Below are positions 35,927 through 45,605 of a stretch of 64,000 nt of DNA, one piece after another. The notes below the pieces were generated by a model. It saw only the letters and a program-made list of their open reading frames with translations, ran no database searches and was not told where the DNA came from. The stretch covers positions 7,814 through 71,813 of the forward strand of contig JAEDOO010000001.1 of the NCBI GenBank assembly GCA_016301965.1, read 5' to 3'. A program made the translations under genes and the position numbers. The stretch is from Lachnospiraceae bacterium. Its GTDB lineage: Bacteria; Bacillota; Clostridia; Lachnospirales; Lachnospiraceae. The number at the start of each line of letters is the position of its first letter. Positions within the stretch are counted from its first letter, which is position 1.

Positions 35927-37169
35927 ACAACGGCTGAGCAGTCAGAAACTGGACAATATCCCTCGGGTCAGTCCGAAGCTGGCAGCAGGAATTGGAATTT
36001 CTCTGGTAGTATTTGCCGCTGTGCTGTGGTTTTTCGTCCATTTTTCCGTGCGTGAAGTTATTGTGCTTGGCAATATCCATTATACAAAAGAGGAGATCAC
36101 GGATACGGTACAGAGGGGACTTTTCGGAAACAATACCCTGATCGTGAGCCGCAGCCGCAAGAGTTTTTCACCGGAGACACTGGATCTTGTAGACCGGATC
36201 GAAGTGGAGATGAAAGATGAGCATACACTTCAGATCACAGTGCAGGAACGACAGCTGATCGGTTATGTACAATATCTGGATAGCAATCTGTATTTTGACA
36301 GTGAAGGCCGCATCATGAACAGTGTGGTGCGGGAAGAAGAGACTGCCGAAGAAGAGCAGAAGGTACTTGCAGCAGAAGCTGTGGGAAAGACAGCTACATC
36401 CTATGTGGCTGCAATGAAGGAGGCTCCTCAGATTTGTGGTCTTAACTTTGCCTGGGCACGTCTGCACGAAATACTGCCGGTAGAGGATGCTTCTGTATTT
36501 AATACGATTCTGGGCATCAGCCGAATGATCAACAAATACAGTATTTTTCCGGATGCTGTGGTATTTGATGAGAAAATGGATATTTCTCTGACATATGGTG
36601 AGATCACGGTGGATTTGGGTGCGGATCAGCTGATGGAAGAGAAGCTGGCAAGAGTGGCTGCCATACTGCCGAGTATAGAAGGAAAACAGGGAATTCTGCA
36701 TATGGAAGATTATGACGGAAGCTCTGAAAATATCGTCTTTTCCCAGACGCTTCTGACGGCAGAAGCTGTTGATGATGAGGAAGATGAAACCGTACAGGAG
36801 AAAGGACAATCAGAGAAAGATGACACAGAAGAATCTGTGTCTCATGAGTATGCGCTGGTGCTTCGAGACGATGAAACTGCGAAAGATACAAAAGGTGACG
36901 CTCATACAACGGAGGCAGATCAGCTGACGGGAAATCCCTCGTCGGAAAGTACGCAGCTGACAGCAGGAGATTATCCGGCGGAAAGTACAGAAACTGCACC
37001 GTCAGCAACAAGCCAGACAACAGGATCAGGCCAGACAGAAACGGCCGGTCAGACAACAGAAAGTTCACAGAACAATACAGGAAATCCGGCAGAAGAAACC
37101 ACGCCGCCGCAGTCTTCCGGGACGCAGCAGATACAGATCGACAAACCTGTATTGAATAATCTTCCCTAG
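35856..37169 (+). CDS. ftsQ: Cell division protein FtsQ/DivIB
   Basis: A 437-residue bitopic protein. A lysine-rich cytoplasmic N-terminus is followed by one membrane helix (about 46-66) and a POTRA domain (VREVIVLGNIHYTKEEI onward). A beta domain leads to a Thr/Ser/Glu/Gln-rich tail of about 115 residues. It joins FtsL/DivIC at the septum. It starts 71 bases inside murA; no later Met occurs before the membrane helix. Confidence 0.88.
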   Translation: MKQKLQEYLKKIKQKLQAGLQKSKQRLSSQKLDNIPRVSPKLAAGIGISLVVFAAVLWFFVHFSVREVIVLGNIHYTKEEITDTVQRGLFGNNTLIVSRSRKSFSPETLDLVDRIEVEMKDEHTLQITVQERQLIGYVQYLDSNLYFDSEGRIMNSVVREEETAEEEQKVLAAEAVGKTATSYVAAMKEAPQICGLNFAWARLHEILPVEDASVFNTILGISRMINKYSIFPDAVVFDEKMDISLTYGEITVDLGADQLMEEKLARVAAILPSIEGKQGILHMEDYDGSSENIVFSQTLLTAEAVDDEEDETVQEKGQSEKDDTEESVSHEYALVLRDDETAKDTKGDAHTTEADQLTGNPSSESTQLTAGDYPAESTETAPSATSQTTGSGQTETAGQTTESSQNNTGNPAEETTPPQSSGTQQIQIDKPVLNNLP

Positions 37170-37219
37170 GAGGGGAAAGTAAAGAATGTGAAAACCAGAT
37201 GAAAAAATGAAAAAAAGAG

Positions 37220-37248
37220 TTGCGCATTGCGGTTTGGGAATGTATTAT
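37220..37248 (+). promoter_or_regulatory. Predicted promoter of ftsZ
   Basis: TTGCGC (37220-37225) and TATTAT (37243-37248) with a 17-base spacer in the 163-base ftsQ-ftsZ gap. Confidence 0.6.
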
Positions 37249-37332
37249 ATATACGTATATGACTTTATATGGGATTTTTTTGCCCTAAGGGGTTTTAATT
37301 GTAGCACGTTTAGTTAAAAAGGAGGAAATACT

Positions 37333-38487
37333 TTGTTAGAGATCATGACAAATGAAGCTGAGTCTTCGGCAAAGATCATTGTAATCGGTGTCGGCGGTGC
37401 CGGCAATAATGCTGTAAATCGCATGGTTGAAGAATCTATCGGCGGAGTTGAGTTCGTCGGAATCAATACAGATAAACAGGCCCTGACTCTGTGCAAGGCT
37501 CCCACTGTTCTGCAGATCGGTGAGAAACTGACAAAAGGTCTTGGCGCAGGCGCCAAGCCGGAAATCGGTGAAAAGGCTGCTGAGGAGAGCATGGAAGAGA
37601 TCCGTCAGATTATGGAAGGGGCAGATATGGTATTCGTTACCTGCGGTATGGGCGGCGGTACTGGTACTGGTGCGGCTCCGGTCGTTGCCGGGATTGCCAA
37701 AGAAATGGGCATTCTGACTGTCGGCGTGGTAACCAAACCTTTCCGTTTTGAGGCCAGAACGCGTATGAGCAATGCTCTGGCAGGAATTGAGAAACTGGAA
37801 GCCAATGTAGACACGCTGATCGTTATCCCGAACGATAAACTTCTGGAAATCGTTGATCGTCGTACCACGATGCCGGAGGCATTAAAGAAAGCGGATGAAG
37901 TTCTTCAGCAGGCTGTTCAGGGTATCACGGATCTTATCAATCTGCCGGCTCTGATCAACCTTGACTTTGCTGATGTTAAGACTGTCATGGTGGATAAGGG
38001 TGTGGCTCATATCGGTATCGGTGAAGCCAAAGGTGACGATAAGGCTCTTGAGGCTGTACAGCAGGCTGTATCCAGTCCTCTTCTGGAGACAACCATCAAC
38101 GGTGCATCCCATGTTATCATCAATATTTCCGGTGATATTTCTCTTATGGATGCCAACGATGCTGCAAGCTATGTACAGGATCTGGCTGGAGAAGATGCCA
38201 ATATTATCTTTGGTGCAATGTATGACGATACTGCTGTGGATACAGCCAGAATCACAGTTATTGCTACAGGACTGGATGATGCGACCGCTAAGATGGCCAG
38301 CGTAAAAGAAGGTACTCCGAAGAAGAAAGCAGCAGAAGAAAAACCGGCGGCTGAGAAGAAACCGGTACAGCAGAATGCTCCATCTTTCACAATGCCGACT
38401 TTCTCTATTCCGGCTGCAACACCGATGACGAGCACTGTACAGAAAAAAGATATCCAGATTCCGGATTTCCTCAAAAATAAAAGATAA
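37333..38487 (+). CDS. ftsZ: Cell division GTPase FtsZ
   Basis: A 384-residue tubulin homologue forming the Z ring. GTP-binding motifs: [13 protein letters not shown] and [12 protein letters not shown]; synergy-loop region [12 protein letters not shown] variable Ala/Lys/Pro linker leads to the C-terminal binding peptide [14 protein letters not shown] start at 37333, chosen because AAGGAGG (37319-37325) is 7 bases away; the ATG at 37345 would be 19 bases away. ftsA is not adjacent. Confidence 0.97.
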   Translation: MLEIMTNEAESSAKIIVIGVGGAGNNAVNRMVEESIGGVEFVGINTDKQALTLCKAPTVLQIGEKLTKGLGAGAKPEIGEKAAEESMEEIRQIMEGADMVFVTCGMGGGTGTGAAPVVAGIAKEMGILTVGVVTKPFRFEARTRMSNALAGIEKLEANVDTLIVIPNDKLLEIVDRRTTMPEALKKADEVLQQAVQGITDLINLPALINLDFADVKTVMVDKGVAHIGIGEAKGDDKALEAVQQAVSSPLLETTINGASHVIINISGDISLMDANDAASYVQDLAGEDANIIFGAMYDDTAVDTARITVIATGLDDATAKMASVKEGTPKKKAAEEKPAAEKKPVQQNAPSFTMPTFSIPAATPMTSTVQKKDIQIPDFLKNKR

Positions 38488-38513
38488 TCTGTCTGAATAA
38501 TAACAAAAGACCT

Positions 38514-38558
38514 AAAAAGCACTGTTTCCCATGCTTATCGGAAAACAGTGCTTTTTTT
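38514..38558. terminator. Bidirectional terminator between ftsZ and aroE
   Basis: AAAAAGCACTGTTT (38514-38527) pairs with AAACAGTGCTTTTT (38543-38556). T runs on either strand let it end both the ftsZ transcript and the converging aroE transcript. Confidence 0.9.
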
Positions 38559-38604
38559 ACTTTATTGCCATAAGGTCTGAAAGGATGTTTATGACAATAA
38601 CATA

Positions 38605-39486
38605 TTATTTGGAAAAGAATTTTTCCTTAACCAGATCTGTGGGCATAGCAAGACCGGTAAAATGATGAAAGGCTACTGCGCCCTGATAAAGCAGCATATA
38701 CATGCCATTGCCGGTGATGCAGCCGCGTTCTTTTGCCATGGACAGGAAACGGGTTTCCTGTGGGTCGTAGATAACATCGCATACGTGCAGGCCGGGATAA
38801 AAAACCTCGGGATCGGTAACGATGCAGTTTTCCGGATGAGGATTCATACCCACAGAGGTGGCATTGATCAGCATATCACTTTCGGCAGCACAGCGTTTCA
38901 GAGAGGCCATGTCGGCAGAATCGTACAGCTCAACAGTTGTCTTGGTGGTGGAACGAATGGCATCGGCCAAAGCTTCGGTACGTTGGTGAAAACGACTGGA
39001 AGGACGGGAAAAAATGTGAATTTTTCGGGCGTTGTCCAGGGCGGCCTGAGCACAGATGGCGGTACCGGCACCCCCGGCTCCCAAAATGGTAATGGACTTG
39101 CCTTCCGGCCGGAAACCGGTTTCGGCAGCAGCTTTCCAGAAGCCGGCCCCGTCTGTGTTGTATCCATAAAGGATACCGTCACGGTTGACAACCGTATTGA
39201 CAGCCTGCATAAGTTTGGCTTCCGGAGAAAGATGATCGCAAAGCTCAACCATACGGTTTTTGTTTGGCATCGTAAGATTAAAACCTCGGATCCCGGCAGC
39301 TTTCAGACCGTCTACCGCGGTTTTTAACTGTTCCTCGAGAATTTCAAAGCAAAGATATACACTGTCCAGGCCGAGATACCGAAAAGACAGGTTATGCATC
39401 AGTGGAGATTTGCTGTGGTGTACAGGACTTCCCAGCAATCCATACAGGCTGGTAGTCCCGGTGATTTCGGGTATACTTGAAGACAT
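38605..39486 (-). CDS. aroE: Shikimate dehydrogenase
   Basis: A 293-residue enzyme that reduces 3-dehydroshikimate with NADPH. It has YGLLGSPVHHSKSPLMHN (substrate-binding Ser residues), NLTMPNK (catalytic Lys), GYNTDGAGF, the dinucleotide-binding GAGGAGTA and INATSVGM. It is read on the minus strand, divergent from aroD, the preceding enzyme of the pathway. Confidence 0.94.
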   Translation of the reverse strand: MSSSIPEITGTTSLYGLLGSPVHHSKSPLMHNLSFRYLGLDSVYLCFEILEEQLKTAVDGLKAAGIRGFNLTMPNKNRMVELCDHLSPEAKLMQAVNTVVNRDGILYGYNTDGAGFWKAAAETGFRPEGKSITILGAGGAGTAICAQAALDNARKIHIFSRPSSRFHQRTEALADAIRSTTKTTVELYDSADMASLKRCAAESDMLINATSVGMNPHPENCIVTDPEVFYPGLHVCDVIYDPQETRFLSMAKERGCITGNGMYMLLYQGAVAFHHFTGLAMPTDLVKEKFFSK

Positions 39487-39524
39487 AATGACACTTCCTT
39501 TGTGTAAAGAATTAAATTAATCTT

Positions 39525-39554
39525 ATCTTAGCATGGATAGACATTCCTTGTAAA
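39525..39554 (-). promoter_or_regulatory. Predicted promoter of aroE
   Basis: On the minus strand, TTTACA (39554-39549) and TAAGAT (39530-39525) with an 18-base spacer. It overlaps the divergent aroD promoter, so the two may compete or be co-regulated. Confidence 0.45.
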
Positions 39555-39566
39555 GAAAGTTATAAT
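39538..39566 (+). promoter_or_regulatory. Predicted promoter of aroD
   Basis: TAGACA (39538-39543) and a perfect TATAAT (39561-39566) with a 17-base spacer. Confidence 0.6.
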
Positions 39567-39648
39567 ATAACCGTTTGCAACAGCCGATACAGCATTTTGC
39601 GGCTGAAAAAAAGAGACAAACACAGAAGAGATAAGAGGATAGGAAAAA

Positions 39649-40407
39649 ATGAAACGTACAGTACAGATAAAAAATTTGAACATTGGCAGTGGTATGCCGA
39701 AAATCTGTGTTCCCATTACTGGTGTGACGGAAACAGAGATCCTGGCACAGGCAGCTGCCATAAAAGAGGCATCTCCCGATCTTGTGGAATGGCGAGTGGA
39801 TTTTTTTGCGCAAAGGGAAGAAGAGAAGGCGGTAGAGAAGATCCTTTCGGCACTGGCAGAGATTTTGCAGGGTATCCCTCTGCTGTTTACCCTGCGTACA
39901 GACCGGGAAGGAGGCGCTGCCCATGTGGATGTGCCGACGTATGAAAAAATTTTGCGCCATGCATTGCTGTGCCCGCAGACAGATCTGATCGATGTGGAAG
40001 TGATGAAGGATGTGGATTGTGCGGCGCGCATCACAGACGCTGCCCATGACAGAAATGTTCCTGTGATTGCGTCTAACCATCATTTTGAAGGAACTCCTTC
40101 AAATGAAGAGATAGACTGCATTTTTTCCTGCATGGAAAAAACAGGCGCAGATATCCTGAAGATGGCGGTAATGCCGGAGAATGGCTACGATGTGGTGCGG
40201 ATGATGGAACAAACCTTACGCTGGAATGAAAGAAGTGAACGGCCGCTGATTACCATGTCCATGGGAACCTTAGGGGGGATCAGCCGCATGTGCGGAGAAA
40301 TGACGGGCTCCTCTGTAACTTTTGCTTCGGTAACGGCGGCATCTGCGCCGGGGCAGATCGATATGACTTCTCTCAAATATATATTGCAGATTCTGCACCG
40401 GGAGTGA
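39649..40407 (+). CDS. aroD: 3-dehydroquinate dehydratase, type I
   Basis: A 252-residue Schiff-base aldolase-fold enzyme making 3-dehydroshikimate. Motifs: LVEWRVDFF, catalytic His in ASNHHFEGTP, Schiff-base Lys in ILKMAVMP, and MSMGTLGGISR. It sits with aroE between ftsZ and the spoIIGA-sigE-sigG group. Confidence 0.94.
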   Translation: MKRTVQIKNLNIGSGMPKICVPITGVTETEILAQAAAIKEASPDLVEWRVDFFAQREEEKAVEKILSALAEILQGIPLLFTLRTDREGGAAHVDVPTYEKILRHALLCPQTDLIDVEVMKDVDCAARITDAAHDRNVPVIASNHHFEGTPSNEEIDCIFSCMEKTGADILKMAVMPENGYDVVRMMEQTLRWNERSERPLITMSMGTLGGISRMCGEMTGSSVTFASVTAASAPGQIDMTSLKYILQILHRE

Positions 40408-40455
40408 AAATCCTGTCGAATTGTTTTTTATAGTGTCCGCACTGTTTTGACAAAT

Positions 40456-40535
40456 AAAGCACCTCATCCTTTCTATAATGGAATGCATCTGGACAACAGA
40501 GAATTCTGTTATAGGAATGGTGAGGTGCTTTTTGT
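40456..40535 (+). terminator. Long imperfect hairpin with T tract between aroD and spoIIGA
   Basis: Bases 40456-40478 and 40509-40531 are inverted repeats of 23 bases with about three mismatches; the outer 11 bp (AAAGCACCTCA / TGAGGTGCTTT) are perfect. The 3' arm runs into TTTTT. It looks like the aroD terminator, but the 3' arm also holds GAGGTG, the only ribosome-binding-like sequence for the next gene. Confidence 0.65.
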
Positions 40536-40537
40536 AT

Positions 40538-41248
40538 GTGGTAAAAGCTCTGAAGACCAAAGAATGGCACAGAAAGAACTGGTGGATTCCGGCAGGGCTG
40601 GCTGCCGCCGGTGCGCTGAGATATACGGGAAACAGAGTGCATCCTAAAAGCAGCGCATACGTTTTGCGTGAAATCAGGGATGTTCGATTGTCTGTCTGCG
40701 GAGAGACTGTGGGACTCAGAGGTCTTGTGGATACGGGAAACTGTCTGTATGACGGCAGGGAATGCAGGCCGGTATGTGTGATGGATAAAGCGGTAATCGA
40801 GAAAGAGCTGCCTTTGCTGAAAAAACGTATGGAACGTTATCTCAGAGGGGAGTATACAGAGGGAAAACTTGATTTCCATTATCTTCCTTACTGTAGTCTC
40901 GGTCGGCCCGATGGGCTGGCTCTCGTTTTTACGGCGGAATATCTGATCGTCCAAAGGAACAGAAGCAAAAGAAAAACAATGCATCCGAGGATTGCTGTTG
41001 CCGACGGCAGTCTGTTATTTGGCCGGGCTTATCAGATCATACTGAATCCGGATGTTTTGCGAAAAAAGGGAGGAATGAAGCATGGCAGGTTATGCAGTCG
41101 GCAGAGAACGGGCAAGGGGATGTTTCCCTGGTTTTACCAGAATACGGATACAGAAAACGGGAGAAATTTGCTATATTGGAGGAACAGATATTCTTCCGGC
41201 CCCTCTTTCTTTGGAAGAAGAAGCACAGATGATCCAGAAATTTCATGA
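40538..41248 (+). CDS. spoIIGA: SpoIIGA-like sigma-E processing protease, shortened
   Basis: The frame encodes the aspartic-protease domain of Spo[18 protein letters not shown] (catalytic Asp in DTGN), [33 protein letters not shown]. It lies directly before sigE, the usual place. The usual N-terminal half with about five membrane helices is absent: aroD ends only 130 bases upstream and just one weakly hydrophobic stretch ([13 protein letters not shown]) remains. The start is uncertain (GTG 40538, or ATG 40517 or 40478 inside the hairpin). The frame runs 167 bases into sigE, where the encoded residues look non-conserved. It may be a soluble variant or a decaying gene. Confidence 0.7.
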   Translation: MVKALKTKEWHRKNWWIPAGLAAAGALRYTGNRVHPKSSAYVLREIRDVRLSVCGETVGLRGLVDTGNCLYDGRECRPVCVMDKAVIEKELPLLKKRMERYLRGEYTEGKLDFHYLPYCSLGRPDGLALVFTAEYLIVQRNRSKRKTMHPRIAVADGSLLFGRAYQIILNPDVLRKKGGMKHGRLCSRQRTGKGMFPWFYQNTDTENGRNLLYWRNRYSSGPSFFGRRSTDDPEIS

Positions 41249-41819
41249 GACAGCGGATGAAGACGCAAGAAATCAGCTGATTGAACATAATCTGCGTCTG
41301 GTAGTATATATTGCCCAGAAATTTGATAACACCGGTGTGGGATCAGAAGATTTGATTTCCATTGGTACGATAGGTCTGATCAAGGCGGTGAATTCCTTTG
41401 ATCCCGGAAAAAAGATCAAACTGGCGACCTACGCGTCCCGATGTATTGAAAATGAGATTCTGATGTATCTGAGAAGGAACAGCAAACTCAGAATGGAAGT
41501 TTCCATAGACGAGCCGCTGAATGTAGATTGGGATGGCAATGAACTTCTTCTGTCAGATATCCTGGGAACAGATGAGGATCTGATCTATCGGGATCTGGAA
41601 CAGGAAGTGGAGTGCAGATTGCTGAAAGGGGCTATTTCCCGTCTGAGCAGAAGGGAGCAGACGATAATCTGTCTGAGGTTTGGCATTAATATGCCGGATG
41701 GAAAGGAAAAGACACAAAAAGAAGTGGCAGATATTCTGGGTATTTCGCAATCCTATATTTCCAGACTGGAGAAACGTATTATGAAACAGCTGAAAAAAGA
41801 TATAGCCCGCTATGAATAG
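41082..41819 (+). CDS. sigE: Sporulation sigma factor E (mother cell)
   Basis: A 245-residue sigma-70 family factor controlling early mother-cell genes. The core is strongly SigE-like: [67 protein letters not shown] and the region 4 helix [13 protein letters not shown]. About 30 residues precede YIGG and would be the pro-sequence, but they are basic rather than strongly amphipathic ([13 protein letters not shown]...). ATG 41082 has AAAGGGAGG 8 bases upstream. Confidence 0.95.
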   Translation: MAGYAVGRERARGCFPGFTRIRIQKTGEICYIGGTDILPAPLSLEEEAQMIQKFHETADEDARNQLIEHNLRLVVYIAQKFDNTGVGSEDLISIGTIGLIKAVNSFDPGKKIKLATYASRCIENEILMYLRRNSKLRMEVSIDEPLNVDWDGNELLLSDILGTDEDLIYRDLEQEVECRLLKGAISRLSRREQTIICLRFGINMPDGKEKTQKEVADILGISQSYISRLEKRIMKQLKKDIARYE

Positions 41820-41924
41820 ATAGCTGTCAAGGTGTATTATTTTTTAAATTTCTACAGCAATCGTATATTCGATGCCATAAATGAGAATCATTTTACTATC
41901 CGATGGATAGGAGGATTCTTAATT

Positions 41925-42701
41925 ATGGCATTGCATAAAGTGGAAATCTGCGGAGTCAGTACAGCCAAATTGCCGGTACTGAGCGATGAAGAAAAACAGA
42001 CTTTACTGGAAAAAGTCAAGGCAGGAGACCAGGAGGCCAGAGAAACCTATATCAAAGGAAATCTGCGGTTGGTCTTAAGTGTGATCCGACGTTTTTCGGG
42101 CAGTAATGAGAATGCAGATGATCTGTTTCAGATCGGCTGTATAGGACTGATCAAGGCGATTGATAATTTTGATACCAGTCTGCAGGTAAAATTCAGCACA
42201 TACGCCGTACCCATGATCATTGGTGAAGTACGCAGATATCTGCGTGATAATAACAGTGTCCGGGTCAGCCGTTCTTTGAAGGACACTGCTTATAAAGCAA
42301 TCAGCGCCAGAGAACGTTATATGAAGACGAAACAAAAAGAACCGTCACTGGATGAAATTGCGCAGGAAATAGGTATCAGTCAGGAAGATATTGTCTATGC
42401 GCTGGACGCCATGCAAAGTCCAATGAGCCTGTACGAGCCGGTATATACAGAAGGCGGCGATGTGCTGTATGTGATGGATCAGATCAGTGACCGCAAAAAT
42501 AAGGAGGAAAACTGGATCGAGGATATTTCTCTCCGGGAGGCGATGGAACGTCTGGAACAAAGGGAGAAACATATCATTAGTCTGCGGTTTTTTGAAGGGA
42601 GGACGCAGACAGAGGTGGCCAGGGAAATTGGCATTTCACAGGCACAGGTTAGCCGGCTGGAAAAACATGCTTTGGGGCATATGCGGCAGTATCTGAGCTG
42701 A
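41925..42701 (+). CDS. sigG: Sporulation sigma factor G (forespore)
   Basis: A 258-residue sigma factor with the characteristic N-terminus KVEICGVSTAKLPVL, region 2 (NLRLVLSVIRRF, DDLFQIGCIGLIKAIDNFD, FSTYAVPMIIGEVRRYLRD) and region 4 (QTEVAREIGISQAQVSRLEKHAL). ATG 41925 is preceded by AGGAGG; the open frame upstream to 41832 is not conserved-looking. The order sigE-sigG is typical. Confidence 0.96.
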   Translation: MALHKVEICGVSTAKLPVLSDEEKQTLLEKVKAGDQEARETYIKGNLRLVLSVIRRFSGSNENADDLFQIGCIGLIKAIDNFDTSLQVKFSTYAVPMIIGEVRRYLRDNNSVRVSRSLKDTAYKAISARERYMKTKQKEPSLDEIAQEIGISQEDIVYALDAMQSPMSLYEPVYTEGGDVLYVMDQISDRKNKEENWIEDISLREAMERLEQREKHIISLRFFEGRTQTEVAREIGISQAQVSRLEKHALGHMRQYLS

Positions 42702-42720
42702 AAAGTGAGACGGGAATCCC

Positions 42721-42797
42721 AAAAGAAAAGCAGTCCCTCTGAAAGACGGTTATGTATTCCTGAGCGACTTTCAGAGGGACTGCTTTTCTTTTTTACT
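42721..42797 (+). terminator. Strong terminator after sigG (perfect 25-bp stem)
   Basis: Bases 42721-42745 are the exact reverse complement of 42768-42792, with a 22-base loop. The stem ends in A-rich and T-rich runs, so it may work in both directions. Confidence 0.9.
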
Positions 42798-42952
42798 GCA
42801 GGTGTAACAGAGTGATACGAATATGATACAAAGATGAAGAATGGTTAAATTTGAGAAAAACCGTGGAAAGGACAAAGGAGTTGTGTTAAGATAGGCATCA
42901 GTTATCCCGAACGAAGGTTATGGGATAAAATCTATACAGAAAGAGGGATTCT

Positions 42953-44662
42953 ATGAAAGAAGTGAAGATGACGAAACGTATCAACAGTTTTCTGCTCATG
43001 GCTTTGACGGCTGTGCTGGCGATTCTTCTGACGATCACGGGGGTTCGCGCGGACAATGTGATTGCGAATGCGAATCCGAAAGATGATGGCAGTGCGGTAA
43101 GTATCAGTGTTAAGACGGAAAAAGCCTACAAGAACATCAAAGTACAGATCTATCATAGTGACGAGGATATTTCCAAAGCCACATGGCATGAACTGACGTA
43201 TACGGGCTCCGATAATCTCTGGTCTGCAGTGATCCCTGCAGATAAATTTTCTAATGAGAAGACGGGTGAATTTTATTATTGCGTATGGGGCATTGCAGGA
43301 GAGGATACAGATGAATATCTGACAAAGGGAATGTTCGAACTGAAAGATCTTCCCCTTTCGGTAACCGGATCGGATGCCAACGGAGTTAAAAACACCTTTA
43401 AAGTAACCGTAGCCGGTCTGGAGAAGAGTAAAAATGTTTCTAAAGTTAAGCTGGAAGTAACAGCTGGAAATAAAGCGGCGTACACGTATACACCGTCTCT
43501 TCAGAAAGATGGTACATATCAGACCGAAGTAAAACTTTCCAATCATAAGTATTACTGGGGAAAATATTCTCTTAAAGCTACCATATCTTTGGAGGATGGA
43601 AAGACAAGAACCGTAAGCGGAGAATATAATTTTGATCCTCAGAATTATTATCGTATAGGCAAAGGGAACGATGATAAAAGCCGTACATTTTATGCCAGCA
43701 ATCTTACGGTAAAGGGCAGTAAAGTTACTGTGGAGCTGTGGAGTAAGACAAATGGCCGCGATGATGTGACAACATATACGATGAAGAAAGAAGGCAGACT
43801 GTATAAGGTTGTTGTAAATCTGACAAAACTGAAACACCAGGGTATTGCTTATTTCCGTGTGAAAGTGGATGGTAAACAGTGCGGGGCCGATTTTGAATAC
43901 AAGATTCCCGCAAATGTTGTGAAGAAAAACGGCTGGTATTACGAAAAGTACAATGGCACGACCTATAAATTTTATTATGAGAATGGTGTGAAACGAAAAG
44001 ATGTTTCCAGCCTGATCAAAAACAAAAAATATATGATCGAGCTGAATCGCGCTGCCTGTGTCGCTACTGTGCTTGCTTATGATTCCCAGAAAAAGACTTA
44101 TTGTATTCCGGTTAAAGCATTTACGGTTTCTGTCGGAAGTGATGTGTCCAGCACAAAAACTTCCAAGGGATTGACATTGAAATCCAGATTTACACCACTG
44201 GGTACATATTCCGTATGCTCCAATGGCAAAGCGGTCCGGTATTCTATGAAGACTATGGTAGAACCGGATAAGAGCCGGGTATATGCAAGATGGGCAACGC
44301 ACCTTGTAGGAAATGTGTATTTCCATGCAATCGCTGTCAGCAAAAATTCACATAAGGCATTGAATTACAAAACATACAATAAGCTGGGATCTCCCGCTTC
44401 TGCCGGATGTATCCGTATGACGGTAGCGGATGCAAAGTGGATTTACGATAATATTAAGACCGGTACCAAGGTTAAGATCATCAAAGGAAGTAAAAATACA
44501 CCTGGACCGCTGGGTAAACCGGCAACAATCCGAATCAAATCTTCGAAAGTGAAATATGATCCTACGGATCCGGCTATTTCTGATTCCACAAAACAGAAAG
44601 ACTATAAGGCGGGCAGAATCACCGGTTATATGAAGAAAAACGGAACAAAAGTCGGTTATTGA
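42953..44662 (+). CDS. Secreted L,D-transpeptidase (YkuD family)
   Basis: A 569-residue exported protein. It has an N-terminal signal or anchor helix (about 10-33, ending GVRADN) and about three beta-rich domains (35-330). A YkuD catalytic domain (about 350-515) shows the active-site pair His458 (YFHAIAV) and Cys486 in SAGCIRM. YkuD enzymes make 3-3 peptidoglycan cross-links or attach proteins to the wall. It sits alone between two terminators. Confidence 0.9.
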   Translation: MKEVKMTKRINSFLLMALTAVLAILLTITGVRADNVIANANPKDDGSAVSISVKTEKAYKNIKVQIYHSDEDISKATWHELTYTGSDNLWSAVIPADKFSNEKTGEFYYCVWGIAGEDTDEYLTKGMFELKDLPLSVTGSDANGVKNTFKVTVAGLEKSKNVSKVKLEVTAGNKAAYTYTPSLQKDGTYQTEVKLSNHKYYWGKYSLKATISLEDGKTRTVSGEYNFDPQNYYRIGKGNDDKSRTFYASNLTVKGSKVTVELWSKTNGRDDVTTYTMKKEGRLYKVVVNLTKLKHQGIAYFRVKVDGKQCGADFEYKIPANVVKKNGWYYEKYNGTTYKFYYENGVKRKDVSSLIKNKKYMIELNRAACVATVLAYDSQKKTYCIPVKAFTVSVGSDVSSTKTSKGLTLKSRFTPLGTYSVCSNGKAVRYSMKTMVEPDKSRVYARWATHLVGNVYFHAIAVSKNSHKALNYKTYNKLGSPASAGCIRMTVADAKWIYDNIKTGTKVKIIKGSKNTPGPLGKPATIRIKSSKVKYDPTDPAISDSTKQKDYKAGRITGYMKKNGTKVGY

Positions 44663-44694
44663 TAACTTTATAAAAAGAGACCGAAAGGGATCAA

Positions 44695-44730
44695 AAAAGG
44701 GGCCGCTGCAATTTGCAGCGGCTCCTTTTG
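44695..44730 (+). terminator. Terminator after the L,D-transpeptidase gene
   Basis: A 16-bp stem (44695-44710 with 44714-44729, one wobble) with a 3-base loop ends in TTTT. Beyond it, paired CCGGCCGG motifs (near 44745 and 44760) may help end the converging minus-strand gene. Confidence 0.8.
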
Positions 44731-44768
44731 ACACCGGACCAAACCGGCCGGGATAACAAACCGGCCGG

Positions 44769-45479
44769 TCAGCGGATGAGATACCGCTTTAATTTGACAG
44801 GATCCAGATTTAGGATCAACCGGTCGGGAATGCCGCATTCCCGAAGGAGTGGTTCGATATGGCGAAAATCACCGACATGGTCAGCGCCATGGCTATCGCT
44901 GGATAAAAGAATGGGATGGTCAAGCTTTTTACACAAAGTAAGAATCTTACGAACATTATCCCGGGTGTCGCCGCGGTAGCCTTTCGGTGAAAGCGAGCTG
45001 TCATTGATCTCCAGAAGAACACGGTAAGAAACAGCGGCCTCTGTCAGGGCTTCATAATCTGCCGGATAGTGAGCGTCATCACAATGTCCGATCACGGAAA
45101 CGTAGGGATTTTTCATGGCACCAATATAGGCGGCTGTGTTTTCTTCCAGGGTTCCGGGACGCAGATTTGGACGATGCATGCTGGCAATGGCATAATCCAG
45201 ACCCGACAGAGTTACAGAATCCATATCTACCCGTCCTGTATAATCCAGAATATTCAATTCTATACCATATAAAAGCTCCACGCCGCAGCGAAACTTCGGT
45301 GCCATGGAAAGACTGCGGAAATAGGATACTGTTCCGGCACACATAGTAGACGGCGCATGGTCGGACACCCCGAGAAGTGTAAGTCCCCGGGCTTTTGCAG
45401 TCTTAGCCAGATCTGTAATGGTAGCCTGAGTGGCATGACCGCTGGCAATGGAATGTGTATGAATATCTGCATAGTACAT
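44769..45479 (-). CDS. PHP-domain phosphatase (histidinol-phosphatase / YcdX-like)
   Basis: A 236-residue PHP-family metallo-hydrolase. Metal ligands are visible in YADIHTHS, GVSDHAP, YGIELNILD, ASMHRP, VIGHCDD and SSDSHGADHVGDF. The set fits the YcdX subfamily more than a polymerase-linked PHP domain. The substrate is not evident. Start ATG 45479 (minus) has TAGGAGA upstream; an extension to 45509 lacks an RBS. Divergent from the BMC locus. Confidence 0.88.
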   Translation of the reverse strand: MYYADIHTHSIASGHATQATITDLAKTAKARGLTLLGVSDHAPSTMCAGTVSYFRSLSMAPKFRCGVELLYGIELNILDYTGRVDMDSVTLSGLDYAIASMHRPNLRPGTLEENTAAYIGAMKNPYVSVIGHCDDAHYPADYEALTEAAVSYRVLLEINDSSLSPKGYRGDTRDNVRKILTLCKKLDHPILLSSDSHGADHVGDFRHIEPLLRECGIPDRLILNLDPVKLKRYLIR

Positions 45480-45521
45480 AAAATCATCTCCTATAAAAGA
45501 GTTGCACAAAAATACATTTTA

Positions 45522-45550
45522 AGTATGAGGCAAACTGTATAAAAAGTCAA
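45522..45550 (-). promoter_or_regulatory. Predicted promoter of the PHP phosphatase gene
   Basis: On the minus strand, TTGACT (45550-45545) and CATACT (45527-45522) with a 17-base spacer. Confidence 0.6.
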
Positions 45551-45605
45551 TAGTTTATGAAGAAAACAACGGAAAACAAAATATGAATCCGAAAAAGCAA
45601 CACCT

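Noticed and set aside
40447..40479. TTGACA ... TATAAT as a promoter for spoIIGA
   Set aside because: The spacer is 21 bases, too long for a normal sigma-A promoter, and the -10 lies in the hairpin arm.
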